Source: Patescibacteria group bacterium (lineage in GTDB: Bacteria; Patescibacteriota; Patescibacteriia; 2-12-FULL-60-25). Taken from it: a DNA stretch of 5,691 nucleotides. Below, in pieces: positions 1-4,872 of this stretch. How positions within the stretch are numbered: position 1 is the first letter of the stretch; every line of letters begins with the position of its first letter. The notes under the pieces are model-generated. The model did no database searches. It saw only the letters and a list, made by a program, of their open reading frames with translations, and had not been told where the DNA came from. Location: positions 1 to 5,691 of the forward strand of contig JAHJFW010000057.1 in NCBI GenBank assembly GCA_018824765.1. The letters are read 5' to 3'. Made by a program: the position numbers and the translations under genes.

Positions 1-100
1 CGGAGTACTCCGATGATTGTCGGGGGAAGCGCCTCACGCCTAAAGCTTTATGCAAAGGCGATGATATAGTCCATCCCTTGTGGAAACACGAGGACAAATG
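1..100 (+). ncRNA. 3' part of a group I intron (in tRNA)
   Basis: This is the 3' end of a self-splicing group I intron; the P1-P6 half lies upstream of the window. The diagnostic element is GATATAGTCC at 63-72, the J8/7 joining strand plus the 3' strand of P7, which forms the guanosine-binding site. Before it, CGCCT (37-41) and AGGCG (56-60) can pair as P8, and GATTGTCGGGG (15-25) sits where P3' and J3/8 are expected. After it, a 7-bp P9 hairpin closes on a GAAA tetraloop (76-82/87-93). The last base, G100, fits the conserved terminal omega-G. CGGAGTACTCCG at 1-12 is a perfect palindrome and may be an extra P7.1/P7.2-type hairpin. The subgroup cannot be fixed, though the GATATAGTC block resembles IA introns. 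Whether it carries a homing endonuclease cannot be seen. Confidence 0.85.
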
Positions 101-141
101 TAATCCCTTGGTCGTGGGTTCGAGCCCCACCCCCGGAGCCA
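101..141 (+). tRNA. tRNA 3' exon, probably tRNA-Asn(GUU), split by the intron
   Basis: This is the 3' exon, positions 36 to 76 of a tRNA. T101 is anticodon base 36, followed by AA (37-38), anticodon-stem strand TCCCT (104-108), variable loop TGGTC, T-stem GTGGG/CCCAC around TTCGAGC, acceptor strand CCCCGGA (131-137), discriminator G138 and encoded CCA. The anticodon therefore ends in U. The implied U1-A72 pair with G73 is typical of bacterial tRNA-Asn, while Met, Ile, Thr and Lys tRNAs usually have A73 and Ser would have a long variable arm. A group I 5' exon normally ends in U, so a cut after U35 also points to GU|U. The 5' exon is outside the window, so identity is inferred; Arg(NCU) is the main alternative. 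Confidence 0.8.
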
Positions 142-178
142 ATGAAAAACAAGTGCCAAGCGGCACTTGTTTTTCATT
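141..178 (+). terminator. Rho-independent terminator of the tRNA
   Basis: A perfect 17-bp inverted repeat (141-157 with 162-178) surrounds an AAGC loop. The GC-rich top (GTGCC/GGCAC) is followed by a TTGTTTTT stretch on the 3' arm. The stem begins at the last base of the tRNA CCA, so termination lies right against the mature 3' end. Confidence 0.85.
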
Positions 179-183
179 TGTTT

Positions 184-202
184 TCCGTGGTGGGGCTCGA
201 AC
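184..202 (-). repeat. Inverted partial copy of the tRNA 3' end
   Basis: On the minus strand these 19 bases match the end of the T-stem, T-loop and acceptor strand of the upstream tRNA (118-137), with one substitution and one missing base. The two arms flank the terminator as a nested inverted repeat. The copy has no matching T-stem partner or CCA, so it is not a second functional tRNA. It may be the remnant of an oppositely oriented tRNA or of a recombination event. Confidence 0.65.
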
Positions 203-217
203 GGGAGGGGGTAGGGG
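192..217 (+). other. Potential G-quadruplex motif
   Basis: Four G-runs of at least three (192-195, 203-205, 207-211, 214-217) are separated by loops of 7, 1 and 2 bases, matching the common G3+N1-7 rule. The motif lies between the tRNA terminator and the next promoter, and its first G-run belongs to the inverted tRNA copy. Formation in the cell is not shown. Confidence 0.45.
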
Positions 218-286
218 AACTGGCGTTTGCGCTTGCAAATATATGCTCAAGAAAAGATGAAGTGACACTCACAAGAAAGAAAAACA

Positions 287-295
287 TGATACAAT
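287..295 (+). promoter_or_regulatory. Extended -10 promoter for the gene at 306
   Basis: TGATACAAT is an extended -10 element (TGn plus TACAAT, 5 of 6 to consensus). No good -35 lies at normal spacing, as expected for extended -10 promoters. Only ten bases separate it from the ATG at 306, so transcription should start about three bases before the start codon. Confidence 0.55.
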
Positions 296-305
296 CTCTT
301 TTGTT

Positions 306-956
306 ATGCCAATCAACAAATCGACACTTGAAAAAAAATGGTACTACCGTGCGGCAAAGGTGTTCCTGATTGTTTTGCCGTTTATTGTCGTCATCATTTG
401 GCTTTTATCGCTTTTACGCGGGTCAACTCTAATTTGCTCATTCGTACCGAAATACGATATCGACGATCTCATCAAAACGATTCAATACATTATAGTCGGC
501 GTGGCGGCATACTTTCTCATTCTGATTTCAGTTTGGAGAACCATCCGATACATTGTCTTCGGAAACGTGCCGGACGACACTGGATCAAAAAAGCGGGGAA
601 GTGCCGTTGAGAGTCCAACCGGAATTCCTACAAAGGGTGGGCAACGCGGCCTGCAGAATGTTCTGCCCATTATCATTCTCCTCATCAGTATTCTGGTCTT
701 TTTCCTATTATCTCAAAACGGGTTTTTTGAAGGCGCGCTAACGAATACCGCTCCGGCCATAAAGACAAGTCCGACTCCGAGCCGCTGTCCGAAGACTTCA
801 GCGCAGACAAGCACTCCTTGCGGATCTGTAAAAGGCGGCGTTGGAGTATCCGGAATAATCGTTCCGGCCAGTTGTGACTGTCCGAGCGACACGGCCTACG
901 CCCAAATGGACAACATTACGCCGGGCGGCCCGTATAAAATTTGTACATGCAAATAA
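306..956 (+). CDS. Membrane protein with three predicted helices and a Cys-rich C-terminus
   Basis: A 216-aa protein with no named family that I recognise. It has hydrophobic segments at about residues 17-37, 57-77 and 118-137. The basic linker at 92-115 and the Cys-rich tail would lie on opposite sides of the membrane. The tail begins with a Ser/Thr/Pro-rich stretch (145-175) and holds Cys161, Cys172, Cys190, Cys192, Cys213 and Cys215. Its ending, C-D-C-P-S-D ... GGPYK-I-C-T-C-K, resembles short extracytoplasmic endings I associate with Parcubacteria proteins and could form disulfides; this is inference. The ATG at 306 is preferred because it follows an extended -10 element and precedes the first helix; there is no Shine-Dalgarno sequence. 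The next gene starts 14 bases after the stop, so the two are probably co-transcribed. Confidence 0.75.
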   Translation: MPINKSTLEKKWYYRAAKVFLIVLPFIVVIIWLLSLLRGSTLICSFVPKYDIDDLIKTIQYIIVGVAAYFLILISVWRTIRYIVFGNVPDDTGSKKRGSAVESPTGIPTKGGQRGLQNVLPIIILLISILVFFLLSQNGFFEGALTNTAPAIKTSPTPSRCPKTSAQTSTPCGSVKGGVGVSGIIVPASCDCPSDTAYAQMDNITPGGPYKICTCK

Positions 957-970
957 TTAACAACACGCAC

Positions 971-1447
971 ATGACCAATCAAAGCCAAGAATGTTGTCCG
1001 AAATTCGATCCCGCGCCTTGGGACAACAAAGAGTTCGCTTGGACGAACAAACGATTTATCAAGGGCAGAGTTTTCACCTTGTTCTATATGCCGATGAACT
1101 TCGGCTCCGTGATGAAGAAACTGAACGAAAAGGTGCAAAAAGCCGGCGCCACAATTCAAGACGGAATGTGGCTTTCCGACCATGCTTCCAAATGGAGCAT
1201 GGATCTCTACTTGGCCGTGGACAAAGAAATTCGCGAAGCGGAAAATATCTCGATAAGCGGAAAATTTTTGAGCAAGGTGTACGAAGGCGATTTCAAAAAT
1301 ACGGGAATTTGGATGAAGGATTTCGAAAGCTTCGCCAAAAACAGGGGCATGGCGATCAAAAAAATGTATATGTGGTACACCACCTGCCCCAAATGCGCCA
1401 AAAAATTCGGAAAGAATTACGTTGCGATTGTGGCACGGGCAGAGTAA
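971..1447 (+). CDS. Small GyrI-like family protein, often labelled 'hydrolase'
   Basis: A 158-aa soluble protein from a conserved family that databases often call simply 'hydrolase'; I know of no demonstrated reaction. The layout suggests a GyrI/SRPBCC-like ligand-binding fold of two similar halves. A first strand-helix unit runs from FTLFYMPMNFGSVMKKL to the LYLAVDKE strand; the second is a strand ending V-Y-EGDF followed by helix W-MKDFESFAKNRG and strand KMYMWYTT. Two Cys pairs stand out: CC near the N-terminus, and C-P-K-C in the C-terminal TTCPKCAKKFGKNY motif, which could bind a metal or be redox-active. The start at 971 is chosen because the family begins MTNQ-like; an upstream in-frame ATG at 941 would overlap the preceding gene. 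No Shine-Dalgarno is seen. It probably shares a transcript with the membrane protein. The fold is inferred. Confidence 0.75.
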   Translation: MTNQSQECCPKFDPAPWDNKEFAWTNKRFIKGRVFTLFYMPMNFGSVMKKLNEKVQKAGATIQDGMWLSDHASKWSMDLYLAVDKEIREAENISISGKFLSKVYEGDFKNTGIWMKDFESFAKNRGMAIKKMYMWYTTCPKCAKKFGKNYVAIVARAE

Positions 1448-1557
1448 GAGAGTGAAAGCAAGTCGGAGAGAAATGCATTGACCCTTGCCAAGCCAGAATA
1501 AAACGCTTAAAGTTGCGACTCGTACATTCAAGCGTCAAACCAAGAAAGCGAGGGTGA

Positions 1558-2919
1558 ATGAGAAGAATTTCGAGACCGCTCGAACCGTTCGAGGAACGCA
1601 TTGTGAAAAAGTTTCCGGGACTCATGCCCGGTTCCATCTTTCGGCTTGCCCGAATCGGTCGTCTAAGTTCGCACTCGACAATCTACGGCGAGCTCCACCG
1701 CTGGCGCAAGCTGCAGAATGCCCTCGACACGGAAGCAGAGGAACTCGCGCTGCTCAAGCTCGACGCGCGCAAACGAAGGCGCCTCATGCAGCGCGCTTTG
1801 CACGACTTCTACCTCGACATGTACGGCGGGGATGAAGGCGATTTCAAGCGCAATTATCTGACGTTGCGCGATGCCGTGAGAGACGTTGAAGAAATGTACG
1901 GCATGCTGATCGGATATCTCCCGTGCGAACTCTTGGTTGATGGCATTACGATAGACCTGCACGATAGGTTGCGCCGACCGGATGAAGTACGCACCGAATA
2001 CGATCCGATCCGTCTCATCATGCTGGCTCGCACTGGCGGGCCAAGGAAAAGTCCTTGGGTTCGCCATTGTGCACGAATCAAGCTGTATCTCGCGCAACTC
2101 TTCTACGAGTATCGCAACGAAGGCTTTGCTCCGGAGGACATGGCAAAAGAAACCGCGCAAGTGCAGAGAAAAATCATTGATCGCCTGTTCGCGCGCGGAT
2201 CGCATAAACGCGTTCGCGTCGTAGCTGATCTCGATCCGACGCATTCGTACGAGTGCGTCGACTACCGCATCACCGACGATTTGAGCCAAGGATTCGAAAT
2301 GCGCGATGACCGCTACGTCATGGAAGCGGAACGCTTCGAAATTCGCGGCGGTAAGCGGAATATCGAAGTCCTATTCTCGACCCGACCCAAAGAGTTCGTT
2401 GCTCTGAAGGGAATCGTAAAAGGGATTCGTCTGCCGCAACTCGCCAACATCGGCGATAGGGTCGCGGCCAGATTCGTTTTCAAAGACAGAAGCGACCTTG
2501 ATGATGCGGTGGAAAGAATCCGCGATGTCATCGCCTCCCGTCCCGGCTGCGTAAGCAACCAGGATTCAACTCTTGAATTCCAAAATGGTTCCCTGGATCC
2601 GGACAATCCGAGCTCGAGCCCCAACTTCAAAGCCATGAAGTACAATCTGCAGTACATTGGCATTGTAGCCGAGCTTCAGTTCATGTCAGTCAAAGGTCAA
2701 GTGGATGCGCGGTGTCGCCGCGACGATGCGAATGACGGCTGTTACAAACTCCGTCAGTATTGCCAAAGCATCCTGCCTATCTCTTTTCCGCCACAACTCA
2801 CGGGCATCCCATGGCCCACGCAATTCCGTAAGGAATCCGACCGCACCGTCCCGACAGAACATGCCGACATCTACGAACAGTTGGCGCAATACAAGCTCGG
2901 CAACGGAAAAGCGGCCTAG
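1558..2919 (+). CDS. RelA/SpoT-like domain protein, catalytic motifs degenerate
   Basis: A 453-aa soluble protein. Residues 1-270 look mainly helical and charged (for example 55-120, with the basic patch RKRRR at 71-75); I recognise no domain there. Residues 274-380 resemble the nucleotidyltransferase fold of (p)ppGpp synthetases: a basic lead-in (R276, K278, K284, K288), then GDRVAARFVF, matching the D-x-x-G-x-R motif as D300, A303 and R305, an acidic helix (309-327), FKAMKY (357-362) where GY-x-S-x-H is expected, and ELQFMS (372-377) for E-x-Q-x-R-T. The acidic D and E survive, but the His and last Arg are replaced, so it may use another substrate or be inactive. ATG 1558 follows a purine-rich GAGGGTGA, a weak ribosome site too close to be ideal. 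It lies 110 bases after the previous gene and ends at its own terminator. It could also be an unrelated CPR family. Confidence 0.7.
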   Translation: MRRISRPLEPFEERIVKKFPGLMPGSIFRLARIGRLSSHSTIYGELHRWRKLQNALDTEAEELALLKLDARKRRRLMQRALHDFYLDMYGGDEGDFKRNYLTLRDAVRDVEEMYGMLIGYLPCELLVDGITIDLHDRLRRPDEVRTEYDPIRLIMLARTGGPRKSPWVRHCARIKLYLAQLFYEYRNEGFAPEDMAKETAQVQRKIIDRLFARGSHKRVRVVADLDPTHSYECVDYRITDDLSQGFEMRDDRYVMEAERFEIRGGKRNIEVLFSTRPKEFVALKGIVKGIRLPQLANIGDRVAARFVFKDRSDLDDAVERIRDVIASRPGCVSNQDSTLEFQNGSLDPDNPSSSPNFKAMKYNLQYIGIVAELQFMSVKGQVDARCRRDDANDGCYKLRQYCQSILPISFPPQLTGIPWPTQFRKESDRTVPTEHADIYEQLAQYKLGNGKAA

Positions 2920-2926
2920 TCTCACC

Positions 2927-2953
2927 CCCCCCACACTCCATTGGGGGTTTTTT
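2927..2953 (+). terminator. Rho-independent terminator after the RelA/SpoT-like gene
   Basis: A C-tract pairs with GGGGG at 2943-2947 around a loop of about ten bases, followed directly by TTTTTT (2948-2953). It starts eight bases after the TAG stop. Confidence 0.75.
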
Positions 2954-3057
2954 ATAAATCCAATAAATTCTATTTAAAAGAAAGGATTTCATTTACCAAA
3001 CTCCTGATAAGCTCAACGTCTGGTATCACGAGTTGCAGAAGGTTGTGGATAAACCCC
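2954..3057. other. Intergenic stretch with an orphan open frame and a DnaA-box match
   Basis: About 100 bases between a terminator and a promoter. One plus-strand frame stays open from 2967 to the TAA at 3081-3083 and reads like protein (TPDKLNVWYHELQKVVD), but it lacks any plausible start, so it may be a gene remnant or chance. TGTGGATAA at 3044-3052 is the reverse complement of the consensus DnaA box TTATCCACA; a single copy inside the protein-like frame is weak evidence for an origin. Confidence 0.3.
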
Positions 3058-3086
3058 TTGACTTATATGTTAGAATAATATAACAT
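3058..3086 (+). promoter_or_regulatory. Promoter of the DUF2178-like/HTH operon
   Basis: TTGACT (3058-3063, 5 of 6 to the -35 consensus), a 17-base spacer and TAACAT (3081-3086, 4 of 6 to -10) place the start of transcription near 3093, about 38 bases before the ATG at 3131. The -10 lies inside the first of the 21-bp-phased repeats. Confidence 0.55.
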
Positions 3087-3130
3087 TGAGTTAGATTAAT
3101 AAAACATTAATTTAGCAACATCGAAACATT
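3069..3130 (+). repeat. 21-bp-phased repeats, probable operator
   Basis: GTTAGAATAATATAACATT (3069-3087) is repeated as GTTAGATTAATAAAACATT (3090-3108), with two differences in 19 bases and an exact 21-base offset. A third, degenerate unit follows: TTAG recurs at 3112 after 3070 and 3091, and ACATT at 3126 after 3083 and 3104. The first unit also contains the inverted repeat ATGTTA-N8-TAACAT (3067-3086). Two helical turns of spacing put the sites on one DNA face, across the -10 and leader. The likely binder is the Xre-type HTH protein encoded two genes down, which is inference. Confidence 0.65.
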
Positions 3131-3565
3131 ATGAAAAATGACAAAAAACGCTTGATACTAATGGCGATAATTTCAATTTTATTGCTGGCAACTATCTCTT
3201 TGTACGGCTTTCAAGTGATCTCCAAACAAGCGGTATACCTAGGGAGCCTATCAACTTTCGCGATTCCTTTGCTCTTAATCATCTTTCTGGCTTTTTTTAT
3301 CAAAAAAGCTTACGTGGATGTAAAACACGGAATACCTCTTGAAGATGAGAGGTCAAAGAAGGTTGTCGCGCAAGCCTCGGCAAAAGCTTTTCAAATTTCC
3401 TTATACTGGCTGCTCTGCATTTCATTTTTTGAAAGTTTTTTCGCAAGGATGTTCAGGGTGGATCATTTGGATGCCGGACAAACCGTAGGCGGTGCAATCA
3501 CCGGCATGGCCGTTGCATGGATTTTCTGTTGGTTGTATTACGACAAAAAGGGGAAGCTGCTTTGA
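3131..3565 (+). CDS. DUF2178-like membrane protein
   Basis: A 144-aa integral membrane protein with four hydrophobic segments at about residues 8-27, 36-57, 86-106 and 117-136. The second and third are separated by a charged loop containing EDERSKK (71-77). That loop, the length and the four helices match the DUF2178-type family of small predicted membrane proteins, whose members often sit beside a short Xre-family HTH gene, as here; their biochemical role is unknown. The ATG at 3131 lies just after the last repeat of the operator-like array. The stop TGA is separated by a single base from the ATG of the HTH gene, so translation is probably coupled. The membrane protein may sense a condition or control the regulator, but nothing in the sequence proves this. 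Confidence 0.75.
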   Translation: MKNDKKRLILMAIISILLLATISLYGFQVISKQAVYLGSLSTFAIPLLLIIFLAFFIKKAYVDVKHGIPLEDERSKKVVAQASAKAFQISLYWLLCISFFESFFARMFRVDHLDAGQTVGGAITGMAVAWIFCWLYYDKKGKLL

Positions 3566-3566
3566 T

Positions 3567-3770
3567 ATGAAGACGAAAATTAAAGAGCTTAGGGCCAAAT
3601 ACAACCTGACCCAAGAAGACCTGGCCAAAAAAGTCGGCGTCAGAAGGGAGACTATAGTTTTTTTGGAACAGGGGAAATATATACCTTCTCTAAAGCTTGC
3701 ATGGGACGTTGCGAAAATTTTAAAAACAACGATTGATGAATTGTTTATTTTCGAGGCAGAAAAAAAGTAA
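3567..3770 (+). CDS. Xre-family HTH transcriptional regulator (67 aa)
   Basis: A minimal DNA-binding protein that is nearly all one Cro/C1-type helix-turn-helix domain. Helix 1 starts at KIKELRAKYNL; the helix-turn-helix is TQEDLAKKVGVRRETIVFLE (15-34), with the second helix of the motif near 26-34; then GKYIPSLKLAWDVAKIL and TTIDELF follow. It is closest in style to the short YozG-like regulators found beside membrane-protein genes. The ATG at 3567 is chosen because it lies one base after the stop of the upstream gene and starts the domain exactly; a start at 3492 would add 25 residues overlapping that gene. A GGGGAAG purine run (3550-3556) may help initiation. It likely represses its own operon through the repeats at 3069-3130, by analogy. 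Confidence 0.88.
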   Translation: MKTKIKELRAKYNLTQEDLAKKVGVRRETIVFLEQGKYIPSLKLAWDVAKILKTTIDELFIFEAEKK

Positions 3771-3814
3771 GAATTATTTAAGTAAGGCGATGCCGGGCAT
3801 TGTGAACAAATTCA

Positions 3815-3847
3815 AAACAGGTGACGTCAATGCGGCGTCACCTGTTT
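3815..3847. terminator. Bidirectional terminator between convergent genes
   Basis: AAACAGGTGACG (3815-3826) and CGTCACCTGTTT (3836-3847) form a perfect 12-bp stem with a nine-base loop. A T-rich tail follows on both strands. It lies between the stop of the HTH gene (3770) and the stop of the minus-strand gene (3861), so it can serve both. Confidence 0.8.
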
Positions 3848-3860
3848 GTTATTCGTATGC

Positions 3861-4319
3861 TTAACGGTTCGAACTGAAGTCAATGTTCGAGACTCGAAAC
3901 AGGTCGCCGTCCTTGGTTCCGTTGAAAGTTGAGGAGCTGTTAGCAGTGGGGATCATATGGGCGCAATCGACAATCTCTTCGTCAATGCGGCATCGGGCGT
4001 TATCCTCAAAAATAATTTCGAGTTTAGCCGGCCCTGTTACGTCTTCGTATTTAAGATAATAAACACCCTCTTTCATACCAGCCTCACCTTGCGACCAATG
4101 GCCGCACGACCAAGGCGGAGAGCAGATTTTCGGTGGCGGCGAAGGCGGCGGTTCCGGCTTGACGCACTCTGTTTGCGGATGGCGCGACAACGGATGCCCG
4201 ATCGCAACCCAAGTGCCATCGCGGCAGGACCACGACCCGCGAAAATAAACTAGAGCTACAATGGCAAACAAAACAACAATGGCGATGGCTAGGAGGACGG
4301 ATTTCAATTTTCTGGTCAT
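3861..4319 (-). CDS. Membrane-anchored exported protein with paired cysteines
   Basis: A 152-aa protein with a basic start (MTRKLK) and one hydrophobic segment (7-26) that is not followed by a lipobox, so it is probably a signal anchor or uncleaved signal peptide. Outside the membrane, C32-R-D-G-T-W-V37-38-A-I-G-H-P and C52 form a small motif I associate with CPR exported proteins. A proline linker (54-63) follows, then C66 and C72, and a C-terminal region of beta character (85-148) with C110 and C119 and a VSNIDF strand near the end. The even Cys spacing suggests disulfides. Function is unknown; it may be a surface or periplasm-like protein. The ATG at 4319 follows an extended -10 element and an AGTAGGGAA purine run that could act as a weak ribosome site. 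Confidence 0.75.
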   Translation of the reverse strand: MTRKLKSVLLAIAIVVLFAIVALVYFRGSWSCRDGTWVAIGHPLSRHPQTECVKPEPPPSPPPKICSPPWSCGHWSQGEAGMKEGVYYLKYEDVTGPAKLEIIFEDNARCRIDEEIVDCAHMIPTANSSSTFNGTKDGDLFRVSNIDFSSNR

Positions 4320-4346
4320 ATTTCCCTACTTCGGCAGAGTTGTTTT

Positions 4347-4355
4347 ATATTACCA
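4347..4355 (-). promoter_or_regulatory. Extended -10 promoter for the Cys-rich exported protein
   Basis: On the minus strand TGGTAATAT (4355 to 4347) is an extended -10 (TGn plus TAATAT, 4 of 6). No convincing -35 lies at standard spacing. The implied leader is about 20 bases and contains the AGTAGGGAA run. Confidence 0.4.
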
Positions 4356-4440
4356 TCTTAGCTGACTCTCCGCACCATACATCGTTCGCACTACTTTCCC
4401 GCGTCGCAAAAAATGTAGAAACCCTGAAACCTAGTCTAAA

Positions 4441-4470
4441 ATAAAATAACCCGCACGCGGGTTATTTTAT
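4441..4470. terminator. Terminator of the zinc-ribbon gene
   Basis: A 13-bp perfect stem (4441-4453 with 4458-4470) closes on the loop CACG. Read on the minus strand, the GC-rich top CCCG/CGGG is followed by TTATTTTATTTT, which suits termination of the gene that stops at 4492. The plus-strand tail is also T-rich, so it could block transcription both ways. Confidence 0.75.
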
Positions 4471-4491
4471 ACTGCTTGCAAAAATTGACAC

Positions 4492-4863
4492 TTAAACGTC
4501 CAGCGCCTCCATAATGGCGTCGAGTTTTGAATTGATGGTTTTTAATTGATCTTTGAGATCAATTGAATTTCCGCGGGGTGCGAACTGGCGGTCTTCGCGA
4601 AAAGACGGCTTTTTAAAATCCGAGCCGGCAAATCTCTTAGGCTCCGAATAATCGTCTTTCTTAAAACAAAACGTGCAGAGAACCGGCTTTCTGCCGTTGG
4701 GCCGAAAGGGGACTTGGCACTCTTTACCGCATTCGGCGCATGTAGCGTCGAACAAATCAGGTCTTGCTGAATCGCTCCTGCGAAAATCTTTCTTCTGAAA
4801 TTTTCCGCCTCCGAATTTTTTACCACCTGACTTGCTACCGTGACGGGGTTTATACATAGGCAT
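4492..4863 (-). CDS. CxxC-x17-CxxC zinc-ribbon protein, CPR type
   Basis: A 123-aa basic protein. Residues 1-35 are a flexible Gly/Lys-rich tail (GSKSGGKKFGGGKFQKKDF). The core is A-T-C42-A-E-C45-G-K-E-C49 ... VPFRPNGRKP ... C63-T-F-C66, a CxxC-x17-CxxC zinc ribbon found in many CPR and some archaeal genomes. A second charged linker (69-98) and a short C-terminal helix (102-122, DLKDQLKTINSKLDAIMEAL) follow; the helix has heptad-like hydrophobics and may oligomerise. The basic tail and zinc knuckle suggest nucleic-acid binding, but no function is demonstrated to my knowledge. The ATG at 4863 lies nine bases downstream of a good -10, implying an almost leaderless mRNA; the in-frame ATG two codons later (MYKPRHG) is also possible. 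Confidence 0.88.
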   Translation of the reverse strand: MPMYKPRHGSKSGGKKFGGGKFQKKDFRRSDSARPDLFDATCAECGKECQVPFRPNGRKPVLCTFCFKKDDYSEPKRFAGSDFKKPSFREDRQFAPRGNSIDLKDQLKTINSKLDAIMEALDV

Positions 4864-4872
4864 AATCAGCCC

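Noticed and set aside
78..369. Plus-strand open frames over the tRNA and terminator (78-260, 142-369)
   Set aside because: They run through a tRNA, a terminator hairpin and the inverted copy, have no family resemblance, and the second overlaps the start of the membrane-protein gene.
941..970. Upstream ATG start for the GyrI-like gene
   Set aside because: It would overlap the preceding gene and add ten residues before the family-like MTNQ start; neither start has a ribosome site.
1478..1504. TTGACC with TAAAAC as a promoter for the RelA/SpoT-like gene
   Set aside because: The -10 lacks the final T and the spacing is 15 bases; too weak to call, though some promoter or read-through must serve this gene.
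896..1531. 211-aa minus-strand frame opposite the GyrI-like gene
   Set aside because: It is antisense to a gene with clear family features, and its translation shows no domain or plausible signal; it is a codon-bias shadow.
1502..1537. Inverted repeat ACGCTT ... AAGCGT upstream of the gene at 1558
   Set aside because: Six-base arms with a 21-base gap and no T-run; may be chance and does not look like a terminator or known riboswitch.
1663..2289. 208-aa minus-strand frame opposite the RelA/SpoT-like gene
   Set aside because: The plus-strand frame is twice as long, ends at a terminator and has recognisable motifs; the antisense frame has none.
3492..3566. N-terminal extension of the HTH protein
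   Set aside because: The extension lies inside the membrane-protein gene and reads as out-of-frame sequence; ATG 3567 begins the HTH domain exactly.
3957..4253. 98-aa plus-strand frame opposite the exported Cys protein
   Set aside because: Arg-rich shadow of a Pro/Ser-rich coding strand; the minus-strand gene has a signal anchor, promoter and terminator.
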